A stretch of 64,000 bases of DNA from Paralysiella testudinis (GCF_016894345.1 NZ_CP069798.1:2731248-2795247); one strand, 5' to 3'; shown: positions 40,185-49,925, counted from the first letter of the stretch. Program-made: numbers and translations. Notes: generated from the letters alone by a model not told the origin.

Positions 40185-40560
40185 ATGGGGGCGGAACAAA
40201 TGGCTATGGCTAAGCCTGACTTGGTTTGTGGCGGCCATTTACGCGCTGTTTTTCAAACAGGGCGGCGGTGCAGCGCCGTTTGCCCATTTCGACAAAGTGG
40301 CGCATTTCGGCCTGTTTTTCGGCCAATTCTGGCTGCTGTCTAAAATTTTTCTGCACCGCCAGCAAACCCCGCCGTGGCGCTGGCTGCTGCTGGCTGCACT
40401 GGTTTGGGCCGGTTTGAGCGAATACCTGCAAGCCACCCTCACCCCCGACCGCCACGGCGATGTGTTTGACGCCATTGCCGATGTGCTCGGCGCCGCCTGC
40501 GCCCTGTGGCTGGCGGTGCGTGTGGCACAGGCATCACCTCAGATTAAGGAAACCGCATGA
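40177..40560 (+). CDS. VanZ-like membrane protein
   Basis: This 127-residue protein has four predicted membrane helices with the VanZ pattern: FDKVAHFGLFFGQFWLL, then GLSEYLQATLTPDRHGDVFDAIADVLGAACALW. VanZ-like proteins are widespread and mostly of unknown role. It overlaps the hypothetical gene upstream by 8 bp, and its TGA overlaps the pepP ATG (ATGA), so the genes are translationally coupled. Confidence 0.85.
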   Translation: MSEWGRNKWLWLSLTWFVAAIYALFFKQGGGAAPFAHFDKVAHFGLFFGQFWLLSKIFLHRQQTPPWRWLLLAALVWAGLSEYLQATLTPDRHGDVFDAIADVLGAACALWLAVRVAQASPQIKETA

Positions 40561-41876
40561 ACACCGATATTCAAGTTTACCGCCAACGCCGCCAAGCCCT
40601 GCTGCAACAATTGGGTGCCGATGGCATTGCCGTGGTGTTTGCCGCCCCCGAACAACGCCGCAGCAACGACAGCGACTTCCCCTTCCGCCAAGACAGCTAT
40701 CTGCACTACCTCACCGGCTTTCCCGAACCCGAAGCCGTGCTGGTGCTCAACGGGCGCGAGCAAAGCAGCACCTTGTATTGCCGCAATAAAGATGCGCTGC
40801 GTGAAATTTGGGACGGCTTTCGCTACGGCCCCGAAGCGGCGAAAGAAACTTTTGCCATGGATGCCGCCGCCTGCACCGACCAATGGCAAAATGAGCTTCA
40901 GGCAGCCTTAAAAGGCCACCGCCAATTGTGGGCATTGTGGGGGCTATACCCCGAACACGACGCCACGGTGATGAAGTTGTGGCACAGCGTGCAGCAAAGC
41001 GCCGGCCAGCGTGCCGCCACCGGCAGCACCATCGCCCCGGTGGCTCTGATGGATTTAAGCCGCCCGCTCAACAAAATGCGCCTGATTAAAGACACCCACG
41101 AACAAGAATTGCTGCGTCGCGCAGGCAGCATCAGCGCCCAAGCGCACATCCGTGCCATGCAATACACCCGCCCCGGCGTGTTTGAATACCAAGTGGAAGC
41201 CGAAATCCTGCACCACTTTATGCAGCACGGCGCACGCTACCCGGCTTATAACAGCATTGTTGCCGCCGGTAAAAACGCCTGCTGCCTGCACTATGTGGAA
41301 AACAAAGACGCTGTGCAAAGCGGCGAGTTATTGCTGATTGATGCCGGTGCCGAATACCAGCTCTACGCCGGCGACATCACCCGCACCTTTCCGGTAAACG
41401 GCCGTTTTAGCGGCGCCCAGCAAGACGTGTATGAAATCGTGCTGGCCGCCAACATCGAAGCCATTGCCGCCATCCGCCCCGGCGCCGATTGGCAAAGCAT
41501 CAACCGTGCCGCCATCCGCACCCTCACCCAAGGCCTGCTCGATTTGCAACTGCTGCGCGGCAGCCTTGAGGCCAATATCGACACCGAAGCCTACAAACGC
41601 TTTTATATGCACGGCTTGGGCCACTGGATTGGCTTGGATGTACACGACGTGGGCGGACGCTTTGAAAACGAAACTCCCATTTTGCTGCAAACCGGCATGT
41701 GCACCACCGTGGAACCTGGGCTCTACATCGCCGCTGCGCCGGATATTCCCGCCCATTTCCACAACATCGGCGTGCGCATCGAAGACAATGTGCTGGTCAC
41801 CGCCGATGGTCATGAAAACTACACCCATGAAGTGCCAAAAACCATTGCTGAAATTGAAGCATTGATGGCGGGCTAA
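40557..41876 (+). CDS. pepP: Xaa-Pro aminopeptidase
   Basis: PepP removes an N-terminal residue that precedes proline. The 439-residue pita-bread metallopeptidase has an N-terminal AMP_N domain (FPFRQDSYLHYLTGFPEPEAVLVL) and metal ligands in LIDAGAEYQLYAGDITRTFP (two Asp), HGLGHWIGLDVHD (His), CTTVEPGLY (Glu) and GVRIEDNVL (Glu). It is the last gene of the yebC group and is followed by an uptake sequence and a strong terminator. Confidence 0.94.
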   Translation: MNTDIQVYRQRRQALLQQLGADGIAVVFAAPEQRRSNDSDFPFRQDSYLHYLTGFPEPEAVLVLNGREQSSTLYCRNKDALREIWDGFRYGPEAAKETFAMDAAACTDQWQNELQAALKGHRQLWALWGLYPEHDATVMKLWHSVQQSAGQRAATGSTIAPVALMDLSRPLNKMRLIKDTHEQELLRRAGSISAQAHIRAMQYTRPGVFEYQVEAEILHHFMQHGARYPAYNSIVAAGKNACCLHYVENKDAVQSGELLLIDAGAEYQLYAGDITRTFPVNGRFSGAQQDVYEIVLAANIEAIAAIRPGADWQSINRAAIRTLTQGLLDLQLLRGSLEANIDTEAYKRFYMHGLGHWIGLDVHDVGGRFENETPILLQTGMCTTVEPGLYIAAAPDIPAHFHNIGVRIEDNVLVTADGHENYTHEVPKTIAEIEALMAG

Positions 41877-41915
41877 AGGCTGCCTGAAAGCATTGTTTGT
41901 GGCACCGCTAAAAAC

Positions 41916-41955
41916 AAACCGCCCCGGTTTTCATCAATGAAACCGGGGCGGTTTT
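41916..41955. terminator. Terminator between pepP and hslO
   Basis: AAACCGCCCCGGTTT and AAACCGGGGCGGTTT form a 15-bp stem with a short loop, serving convergent genes on both strands. Confidence 0.9.
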
Positions 41956-41982
41956 GAATGTTCAGGCAGCCTTGCTGCCACT

Positions 41983-42894
41983 TCAATGGCTCAATTGTTT
42001 TTGCGCCTCATCCTTGGCCGCACGCACCACATCCATGCCAAACAAGGTATTTACATCGGTTTCGTCAAACACGTAATGGGCATGGCAAAAGTCGCAGCTG
42101 ATGTCGATGCTGCCTTGCTCGGCCACCGCTTCGCCCACTTCCTGCCCGCCCAGCAGCAGCAACATATCGCTCACCTTGCCGCGCGAGCAGGTGCAGGCAA
42201 ATTCGATGGTTTGCGGCTCAAATACCCGTGGCGGGGTTTGGTGAAACAAACGGTAGAGCACGGTGTGCGCGCTCAAGTCCGTGAGCTCGGCGGCGGTAAC
42301 GGTTTGCGCCAAGGTGGCCACATCGGCCCAAGCATTAGCGGCAATTTCCTGTTCAGGCAGCCTTTGCAGCAATAAACCACCGGCGCTGTGTTCGTTGGCG
42401 GCCAAGCTGATATGGGTGTCGAGCTGCTCGGAGCGCGCCATATAATCCATCAACATTTGCGCAATGGTGTCGCCTTCCAGCGCCACCACACCTTGCCACG
42501 GCTCGCCGTTTTGCGGCTGCAAGGTCATCACAAACATGCCGCCTTCGCCCAGTAAATCGCGCAAGCCGGTGTGTTCGTCAATCACCGCCTGCTCGTCCCA
42601 ACGGGCGGTGGCACGGCAGGTATGCGCCGAAGTGGCTTCGGCCACCAGCATTTTCAGCACGCCCTTGCCTTGCACTTGCAAAATCAGGCTGCCGTCAAAT
42701 TTAAGGTTGCTGGCCAGCAGCACGGCGGCGGCGGTCAGCTCGCCCAAAGCATGGCGGATGGCGGTGGGATAATCTTTATTGCCCACAATGTGTTGCCACA
42801 CCCCGGCCAGCGACACATGCAGGCCGCGCACGGGCATATCATCGAACACCAAGCGGGTGAGTTGGTTGCCGGGCAGCGTTTGTACAGAAGTCAT
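41983..42894 (-). CDS. hslO: Redox-activated chaperone Hsp33
   Basis: Hsp33 is a cytoplasmic holdase switched on by oxidants. The 303-residue protein ends with the zinc-binding redox switch: ACTCSRGK (CxC) and SCDFCHAHYVF (CxxC), about 30 residues apart. The N-terminal part (VFDDMPVRGLHVSLAGVW) and GLRDLLGEGGMFVMTLQP are family-typical. The ATG at 42894 fits the usual N-terminus. An uptake sequence lies inside at 42352-42363. Confidence 0.95.
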   Translation of the reverse strand: MTSVQTLPGNQLTRLVFDDMPVRGLHVSLAGVWQHIVGNKDYPTAIRHALGELTAAAVLLASNLKFDGSLILQVQGKGVLKMLVAEATSAHTCRATARWDEQAVIDEHTGLRDLLGEGGMFVMTLQPQNGEPWQGVVALEGDTIAQMLMDYMARSEQLDTHISLAANEHSAGGLLLQRLPEQEIAANAWADVATLAQTVTAAELTDLSAHTVLYRLFHQTPPRVFEPQTIEFACTCSRGKVSDMLLLLGGQEVGEAVAEQGSIDISCDFCHAHYVFDETDVNTLFGMDVVRAAKDEAQKQLSH

Positions 42895-43024
42895 CTTATT
42901 CTCGTTATGAGGTTTCTATTGTGTCTGAATATGGACGCAGCCATCTTAAAATCAAGTCCGCACACAAATTCTGCCATGGCGGTACAATACCGTTTACTGT
43001 AGCGGCTACAACAAGGAATTCCCC

Positions 43025-43870
43025 ATGTGCCAACTGTTGGGCATGAATTGCAACACCCCCACCGATATTGTGTTTTCATTTGAAGGCTTCCGCCGCCGTG
43101 GCGGGCTTACCGACCACCATGCCGACGGCTTTGGCATCGGCTTTTTCGAAGGCCGCGGCCTGCGCCTGTTTCACGACGACAAACCCAGTGCCAACTCGCC
43201 GGTGGCCGACTTAATCAAACATTATCAGATTAAATCGGAAAACGTGATTGCCCACATCCGCAAGGCAACCCAAGGGCGCACTTCGCTGGTGAACACCCAC
43301 CCTTTTGTGCGCGAATTGTGGGGCGAATATTGGCTGTTTGCCCACAACGGCCATTTGGGTGACTTCCAACCCCCGCCCGGCCAATACTACACCCCGGTGG
43401 GCAACACCGATTCCGAACGCGCCTTTTGCTTTTTGCTGGAATCGCTGCGCCAGCGCTATCCGGCCAAACCGCCACGGCATGAGCTGTTTGCCGCCATGGC
43501 CGAGCTTACCGCCCACATCCGCAGCCACGGCCTGTTTAATTTTATGCTCTCCAACGGCGAATGGCTGCTCGCCCACGCCAGTACCCTGTTGTACTACATT
43601 GTGCGCCAAGCCCCGTTTGGCGAAGCGCATTTGCTGGATCAGGATGTGGCAGTGGATTTCAATGCCGTCACCACCCCCAACGACCGCGTGGCGGTGATTG
43701 CCACCCTGCCACTCACCCGCAATGAAACCTGGCAACAATTGGCCGTGGATGAGCTGGTGCTGTTTCATGAAGGCCAAATCATCCACCGCCACTGCCCGCA
43801 GCCGCCTTGCTACCTCAGCGCCGAAGAAGGCCTAGCCATCGCCCGCGCCGCCGGTGTGGCCGAATATTGA
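43025..43870 (+). CDS. Class II glutamine amidotransferase (YafJ type)
   Basis: This 281-residue protein begins MCQLLGMN, so Cys2 becomes the N-terminal nucleophile after Met removal. It has GGLTDHHADGFGIGFF, IAHIRKATQG and NTHPFVRELWGEYWLFAHNGHLG, which form the glutaminase site. It has only the amidotransferase domain; the acceptor substrate of YafJ-like proteins is not established. GGAATTCCCC precedes the ATG. It is a lone gene ended by an uptake-sequence hairpin. Confidence 0.88.
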   Translation: MCQLLGMNCNTPTDIVFSFEGFRRRGGLTDHHADGFGIGFFEGRGLRLFHDDKPSANSPVADLIKHYQIKSENVIAHIRKATQGRTSLVNTHPFVRELWGEYWLFAHNGHLGDFQPPPGQYYTPVGNTDSERAFCFLLESLRQRYPAKPPRHELFAAMAELTAHIRSHGLFNFMLSNGEWLLAHASTLLYYIVRQAPFGEAHLLDQDVAVDFNAVTTPNDRVAVIATLPLTRNETWQQLAVDELVLFHEGQIIHRHCPQPPCYLSAEEGLAIARAAGVAEY

Positions 43871-43905
43871 TTTTGCTTTAATCCAAACAATGTGACGCTT
43901 GATGT

Positions 43906-43953
43906 AAGGCTGCCTGAAAAGCTCATTTAAAAAATAAAGTTTCAGGCAGCCTT
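43906..43953. terminator. Uptake-sequence pair after the amidotransferase gene
   Basis: AGGCTGCCTGAA at 43907-43918 and its inverse at 43941-43952 enclose a 22-base loop, followed by TTT. The loop is longer than in the other pairs, so efficiency is uncertain. Confidence 0.65.
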
Positions 43954-44087
43954 TAAACAACCCGGCAAGGCCCGGTTTAAAAGGATTTAGCTTGCAGGGT
44001 GTGCCATTCACCCCAAAAATCCTATCACTACTAACATCAAATAAATTTTATTTCATTTAAAATCATAATGATAACTATATTATAGTA

Positions 44088-44107
44088 AATAATAATAATT
44101 ATCATTT
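44088..44107 (+). promoter_or_regulatory. Candidate Fur box
   Basis: AATAATAATTATCATTTG resembles the Fur consensus GATAATGATWATCATTATC at about 14 of 19 positions. A second, weaker match (ATCATAATGATAAC) lies at about 44062-44075. They sit 65-110 bp before the next gene. Confidence 0.5.
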
Positions 44108-44173
44108 GTAATTTTCATCACTTTGGCTTACCATGCACTCACGCTAACAACACGGCACAGCCAGGAGCGGGAA

Positions 44174-44644
44174 ATGCCAGCCTCTCTGATTACCCAGATA
44201 GCCCACCACATTACCGCCCTACACCGGCACGGCAGCGCACTGTTGGCCACGCACGACCAGCAGCAACAAGCCGATGTGCATCATGTGCAGTGCTTGCACA
44301 CCTTGCAAAGCTACTTTGTTTGGGTGGCCGATTACACCGCGCTGGCCGAAAGCACCGCCGAAAACAGCAACGCCATTTTGCTGCTCAGCCATGAAGACGG
44401 CACCCATTTAAGCTGGGTAGGCACCACCCACGCCGTGGCAGAACATGAGCCGCTTTATGCGCAAATGTGGTCTTTATTGCAGCGCCATCTGCACCAGCAA
44501 TACGCGCAGGTAGCACGGTGGGAAAACCGCTGTTTATTGCAACTGGTGCCACAGCATGGCCGTTTTAGCTGGGAAAATCAGGAAGATGTGCTGTTGAATA
44601 ATGCAGACTTAAACAGCATTTTGAATTGGCAGGCCGCTGCCTGA
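44174..44644 (+). CDS. Possible haem-utilisation protein (HugZ/HutZ-like split barrel)
   Basis: This 156-residue soluble protein starts at the ATG at 44174 with CAGGAG seven bases upstream; a longer frame from 44123 lacks a ribosome site. The LHTLQSYFVWVADYTALAESTAENSNAILLLSHEDG stretch resembles the start of the flavin-type split barrel of HugZ/HutZ haem-handling proteins, but similarity by eye is weak. The Fur-like box upstream supports an iron link. It could equally be an unrelated small protein. Confidence 0.5.
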   Translation: MPASLITQIAHHITALHRHGSALLATHDQQQQADVHHVQCLHTLQSYFVWVADYTALAESTAENSNAILLLSHEDGTHLSWVGTTHAVAEHEPLYAQMWSLLQRHLHQQYAQVARWENRCLLQLVPQHGRFSWENQEDVLLNNADLNSILNWQAAA

Positions 44645-44723
44645 AGCAGCGGCGCAGAAAATTTCACACAGTAAGTAAGGAGTAGCCCTTAAACGATTTT
44701 TGGTAGTGGTTTGTGTTCCTTTT

Positions 44724-44752
44724 GCGCCCCCTTATGGGGGCGACTTTTTTTT
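44724..44752 (+). terminator. Terminator of the Fur-box gene
   Basis: GCGCCCCC and GGGGGCG around TTAT, followed by eight T residues after AC. Confidence 0.88.
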
Positions 44753-44775
44753 GCCCGCGTTTCAGGCAGCCTAGA

Positions 44776-45783
44776 TGTTTAGTCCCTGAATTTTATGGAG
44801 TATCATTACCCCAATTAAAAGAGACCGACTTATGGCAAGCATATTGCATGGTAACGCCAAGACTACGCCTAGAATCAGAAAAGAAATACAAGAGTCTGAA
44901 GAGAGCATCGCAGCGTTAGCTAAAAATACAATATTAATTTCAAAACCGTTCTCTACTGGAAACACGCAGATTCGGTCGAAGATAAAAAGTCCGGCCCCAA
45001 AACCCGCCCCAGCGTGTTGACCGAATCGGAGCAGCAGGCAATCTGTACCGTCCGGCGACATCTGCGGCTGTCATTGGACGAGCTGTATATCATCTTCAAG
45101 CCCAATATTCCAAAGCTGAGCCGCTCCAATCTGCACCGGTGCTTGCAACATCACGGATTGTCGCGCTTACCCAAGAATGAATCCGATGGCCAAAAAGGTA
45201 AAAACATTCAAACAATATCCGGTTGGCTTTGTCCATATCGACATCACCGAGGTGCGTTGTGAAACCGGCAAGCTGTACCTGTTTGTCGCCATCGACCGCA
45301 AAACCAAATATGTTTATGCAGAACTTCATCCGCGTATGACGCAGAAAACCGCCGTTTCTTTTCTGCGCAACCTACAACAAGATTGTGTGTTTAAAATCAC
45401 CCATATCCTAACGGACAACGGTGCGCAGTTTACCTACAACTTGCTGAGCCAAGCACAACGGCCTGATAAGGAGCATCCGTTTGACGAGCTTTGCCGGCAT
45501 TTGGGCATTGAGCACCGTACCACGAAATTCCGTCATCCATGGACGAACGGGCAGGTGGAGATTACCAACAAGATGCTGAAAGAGGTAACGGTCAAACGCT
45601 TCCACTATGAGCATCCTGACGAACTTAAACGGCACTTGATGGTATTTTTGCTGTATTACAACCATCAACGCCCCTTACGGTCGTTGAAGTACAAAACGCC
45701 TTGGCAGGCTTTGGAAGATTGCTATAATCTAGAGCCTGAATTGTTTCGTGAAAATCCATTCCAGAAGATTATGGGTCTTAACA
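44776..45783 (+). mobile_element. IS481-family insertion sequence, decayed, with 6-bp target duplication
   Basis: This 1008-bp element has imperfect inverted ends: TGTTTAGTCCCTGAATTTTA on the left and, read inward, TGTTAAGACCCATAATCTTC on the right. CCTAGA is directly repeated at 44770-44775 and 45784-45789. It carries one IS481-type transposase gene broken by frameshifts. It inserted between an uptake sequence (44761-44772) and Correia-like element 7. Confidence 0.88.
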
Positions 45784-45788
45784 CCTAG
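44832..45788 (+). pseudogene. IS481-family transposase, frameshifted
   Basis: Three consecutive frames together give one transposase. The N-terminus is MASILHGNAKTTPRIRKEIQ (from 44832). Then, in another frame, comes LYWKHADSVEDKKSGPKTR with the helix-turn-helix part LTESEQQAICTVRRHLRLSL. The DDE catalytic core, from about 45177, has VHIDITE (first Asp), ILTDNGAQF (second Asp) and WTNGQVEITNK (Glu). At least two frameshifts, near 44930 and 45190, make it inactive. The final stop TAG lies in the duplicated target. Confidence 0.88.
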
Positions 45789-45790
45789 AT

Positions 45791-45996
45791 AATACCAATT
45801 CTACAAAATAAGATAACAAGGCGGAACTGATTTACTCGGTGCTTTAGCACCCTAGTAAATCGTTCTCTTTGAGCTGAGCCGAAGACGTTACAAGTAGTAC
45901 GGAACAGAGTTTGTTGGTGCTTTAGCACCTTACAAAATCGTTCTCTTCGAGCTAAGGCGAGCCAACGCAGTTAGGTTATTTTGTAGAATTGGTATA
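45791..45996. mobile_element. Correia-like element 7 (206 bp, two modules)
   Basis: Ends are AATACCAATTCTACAAAATA and TATTTTGTAGAATTGGTATA. Two 54-bp modules in the same orientation lie at 45822-45875 and 45900-45953. The first (CGGAACTGATTTACT to TTTGAGCT) occupies site 2, as in element 4. The second (CGGAACAGAGTTTGT to TTCGAGCT) occupies site 1, as in elements 3 and 8. The TTACAAGTAGTA word lies between them. Confidence 0.9.
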
Positions 45997-46015
45997 AGGC
46001 TTGCGTTGCCCACCA

Positions 46016-46474
46016 TCAACACCGATACCAAAGCCGCCAGCGCCATACAGGTGGTGTAACCGTGTTGTCCAAAAATAATTCGGTTAGGGTATCGTGCTGC
46101 CGTTTTAATTCAATTTTGCGGCGGAAAATCACTTCCATGCCGAGCAAATCGCCTTTGTCGTCCACTTCAAACCCGCTTTGGGTATAACGCGCAGTGCCCG
46201 TTACCGTGTCATCGGTACGGCGGCTGTATTGCACGTGATCCACGGTTTCGCCCGCTTCCCAATAATCGTATTCCATGCCGTGTTTGCCAATGGTCAACAT
46301 GGCGGCGGCATCGTTGTCGTGCATGCGGCAATATTCCCGCACCACTTGTCGTGTCGGCTGGCCATCCCAATTGCTCACCCATTTGCCCTGAAAAGCCGCT
46401 GGCATTTCTTGAGCCGCCACAACGGTGCTGCCTAGCCACAGCAAGCAATAGAATGTAGCGCGGCGATGATTCAT
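46016..46474 (-). CDS. Exported protein of unknown function
   Basis: This 152-residue protein starts at the ATG at 46474 with AAGGTGG upstream. It has a signal peptide (MNHRRATFYCLLWLGSTVVAAQ, probable cut after VAA). The mature part has GKWVSNWDGQPTRQVV, then YSRRTDDTVTGTARY and VIFRRKIELKRQHDTLTELF, suggesting a small beta-rich periplasmic protein. I do not recognise the family. Correia-like element 7 lies 19 bp past its stop. Confidence 0.7.
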   Translation of the reverse strand: MNHRRATFYCLLWLGSTVVAAQEMPAAFQGKWVSNWDGQPTRQVVREYCRMHDNDAAAMLTIGKHGMEYDYWEAGETVDHVQYSRRTDDTVTGTARYTQSGFEVDDKGDLLGMEVIFRRKIELKRQHDTLTELFLDNTVTPPVWRWRLWYRC

Positions 46475-46582
46475 GATTTTCCACCTTAAAGGCTGCCTGA
46501 AAGCCATTTTGGCCGCAATTTGCCAACAATTTAAGCGGGCATATTTTGCCCGCTCTTGATTACCCAGCTTATTGACACGGCT

Positions 46583-46948
46583 TTAGCCAGCCGGTTCGCT
46601 GGCGTTTTCCAGCAGCCAAGCCTGTGCCGAGGCGCCATCGTCAAAGTATTTCGGATGCTGCTGGGTGAGCAAGTTGGAAATATGTGCACCCAGTTTAATC
46701 CAAATATCGTCCACCACAATGGCAATGCGGCCGAAATCGTCTTCGTGGTTGCGCACAAAACGCAGCTGCTCCATCGCCATGTCTACGGTGAAATCCTTCA
46801 GCATCGACAAATCCAGCAAAATATCCGGCCGATGCACTTTGCCGCTGATGTTCATCAGCGCTTCTTCAAACAGGCGGAAGTCTTCTAGGGTAAATTCGTT
46901 GTAAAGCGCCACATTCAAGCCGTAATGTTGTTCGCGAATGGAAATCAT
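46583..46948 (-). CDS. SpoIIAA-like (STAS-fold) protein
   Basis: From the ATG at 46948 (CGGAGGAGGG eight bases upstream) this is a 121-residue cytoplasmic protein, MISIREQHYGLNVALYNEFTLEDFRLFEEAL. Segments HRPDILLDLSMLKDFTVDMAMEQLRF and GRIAIVVDDIWIKLGAHISNLL fit the SpoIIAA-like/STAS fold. Such proteins are often regulatory or lipid-binding, with no fixed function. Correia-like element 8 ends 20 bp before the start codon and may supply its promoter. Confidence 0.75.
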   Translation of the reverse strand: MISIREQHYGLNVALYNEFTLEDFRLFEEALMNISGKVHRPDILLDLSMLKDFTVDMAMEQLRFVRNHEDDFGRIAIVVDDIWIKLGAHISNLLTQQHPKYFDDGASAQAWLLENASEPAG

Positions 46949-46968
46949 GATTTGCCCTCCTCCGTTTG

Positions 46969-47125
46969 TATAGCAAAGAAACGAAATAATCCTACGGCGT
47001 TGGCTCACCTTAGCTCGAAGAGAACGATTTTGTAAGGTGCTAAAGCACCAACAAACTCTGTTCCGTACTACTTGTACTGTCTTTGGCTCGCCGCCTTGTA
47101 TGATTTATTTATTTTCTTTGCTATA
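46969..47125. mobile_element. Correia-like element 8 (TATAGCAAAG ends, module at site 1)
   Basis: This 157-bp element, bounded by TATAGCAAAGAAACGAAATA and its near inverse (TATTTATTTTCTTTGCTATA), has ends unlike the other seven. The core is CCTACGGCGTTGGCTCACC, then the 54-bp module at 47012-47065, then TACTACTTGTACTGTCTTTG, GCTCGCCGCCTTGTATGA. It lies directly upstream of the SpoIIAA-like gene. Confidence 0.87.
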
Positions 47126-47157
47126 TTATTTGTATTAGATGTGGTGGTGGCCGCTCT

Positions 47158-48045
47158 TTAGCGCCGAGCTGCACCCCAAATACCGCTGGCTATAATAATA
47201 CCCATGCCTACCACTTCTTGCCAGTGAATTGCATCGCCCAGCCACCAAACGCCCACCAAGGTGGAAAACACCACGGTTAAATACGATAAGGCCGCCACCA
47301 CCAGCTTGCGCCCCACTTTGTAAGCCCGCGTGAGACACAGCTGGGCAATGGTGGCGGTGGCGCCGATGCCCAGCACATACGGTGCGCTTTGCCAGCTCAA
47401 TGGCTGCCAGCCGTCCCAAGTGGCCAACACCGCACTAATCAAAGTGGCCACCACCGAAAAATAAAACACCACCCGCCAACCCGGCTCACCCAGCTGTGCC
47501 AATTCGCGTACCTGCAAATAAGCCCAGCCTGCGCACAAGCCCGCCGCTAAGCCAATCAGCCCGGCCCATTCCTGCCCGGCAGCAAAGGTGGGGCGCAGCA
47601 ACACCACAATACCGGCAAAACCCAACAACAAGGCCAACCACATGGTCGGGGCAATTTTTTCTTTTAAAAACAGCCACGACAATAAGGCCAAAAACAGCGC
47701 CGAGGTGTAGTTGAGCGTAACCGCAGTGGCCAGCGGCAGATGGGTAATGCCGTAAAAAAACAGCAACACGCCCAAAGTACCCGCCACGCCCCGGCTTAAA
47801 TGCGCACCCCAATGCGGGGTAGCAAAACGCTCGCGGCGCATCCATGCCAGCGCACCCAATAGCACCACCGCAAATACTGTGCGCCAAAACACCAATTCAT
47901 AAAAACCGAAGTCGAAATCTTGGCCGGCTTTTTTTACCAAGCCGCCCATGAGCGCAAAAAATAGCGCCGCCATCACCATCCAGCCCGAGCCTAATTTATC
48001 GGTGCGGCTTGTTGTGTTTGCCTGCATTCCCTTTATACCAATCAT
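47158..48045 (-). CDS. DMT-superfamily (EamA) transporter
   Basis: This 295-residue inner-membrane protein has ten helices in two EamA repeats. The first contains FFALMGGLVKKAGQDFDFGFYELVFWR and the second VVFYFSVVATLISAVLATW, closing LVGVWWLGDAIHWQEVVGMGIII. The family exports amino acids, nucleosides or other metabolites; the substrate is unknown. Three ATGs compete (48051, 48045, 48027). 48045 is chosen because AGGA lies eight bases upstream. Confidence 0.85.
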   Translation of the reverse strand: MIGIKGMQANTTSRTDKLGSGWMVMAALFFALMGGLVKKAGQDFDFGFYELVFWRTVFAVVLLGALAWMRRERFATPHWGAHLSRGVAGTLGVLLFFYGITHLPLATAVTLNYTSALFLALLSWLFLKEKIAPTMWLALLLGFAGIVVLLRPTFAAGQEWAGLIGLAAGLCAGWAYLQVRELAQLGEPGWRVVFYFSVVATLISAVLATWDGWQPLSWQSAPYVLGIGATATIAQLCLTRAYKVGRKLVVAALSYLTVVFSTLVGVWWLGDAIHWQEVVGMGIIIASGIWGAARR

Positions 48046-48071
48046 ATCCATAGTCCTATGCGCTCAAAACA

Positions 48072-48102
48072 AAACCGCTTTCAGGCTGCCTGAAAGCGGT
48101 TT
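48072..48102. terminator. Uptake-sequence palindrome after ftsB
   Basis: AAACCGCTTTCAGG and CCTGAAAGCGGTTT form a 14-bp stem around CTG. A single uptake sequence (48083-48094) lies within it, rather than a pair. It is downstream of the minus-strand eno-ftsB unit. Confidence 0.85.
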
Positions 48103-48115
48103 GAAGCGGCTTGGC

Positions 48116-48397
48116 TTAATGCGTATTAAGGTCGATAAAACGGTAATAAATCTCACCGTTTTGCACATAGCCCAAATCCACCCGCGCAATTTCGGCAATC
48201 GCCGCTTCACCGCTGGCCAAATCGGCCACTTCGGCGGCCAGTGCATGGTTGCGCATTTGCAAGCCGTGATTGGTTTCTTGCTGCTGTGCCACCTGCTGCT
48301 CCAGCTGCCACATGTCGCGCCAGCCGCCTTTCGACAGCCACAGGCTGTACTGAAACCAGCCCAGCGCCAATACCAACACCCAAGTTACCCACTTCAT
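48116..48397 (-). CDS. ftsB: Cell division protein FtsB
   Basis: FtsB is a bitopic septum protein that works with FtsL and FtsQ. The 93-residue protein has one N-terminal membrane helix (MKWVTWVLVLALGWFQYSLW), a leucine/glutamine-rich coiled coil (WQLEQQVAQQQETNHGLQMRNHALAAEVADL) and the tail IAEIARVDLGYVQNGEIYYRFI. It follows eno by 18 bp on the same strand, the same eno-ftsB order as in many proteobacteria. Confidence 0.93.
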   Translation of the reverse strand: MKWVTWVLVLALGWFQYSLWLSKGGWRDMWQLEQQVAQQQETNHGLQMRNHALAAEVADLASGEAAIAEIARVDLGYVQNGEIYYRFIDLNTH

Positions 48398-48415
48398 GGC
48401 TTGCCCTTTTATCGC

Positions 48416-49819
<1,404 letters not shown>

Positions 49820-49875
49820 TCATAACAGCGGGATTATACCGTTTCAGGCTGCCTGAAACGAGTGTTTTAGCACAT

Positions 49876-49900
49876 CAAAAAACGGCCAATTGGCCGTTTC
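49876..49900 (-). terminator. Terminator of comEA
   Basis: AAACGGCCAATTGGCCGTTT is a perfect palindrome, giving a 10-bp stem if it folds with no loop or about 8 bp with a small one. On the minus strand it is followed by T residues, just after the comEA stop. A further uptake-sequence palindrome lies at 49840-49860. Confidence 0.75.
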
Positions 49901-49925
49901 GGTGTGATACAAGCTTGCGATGAGG

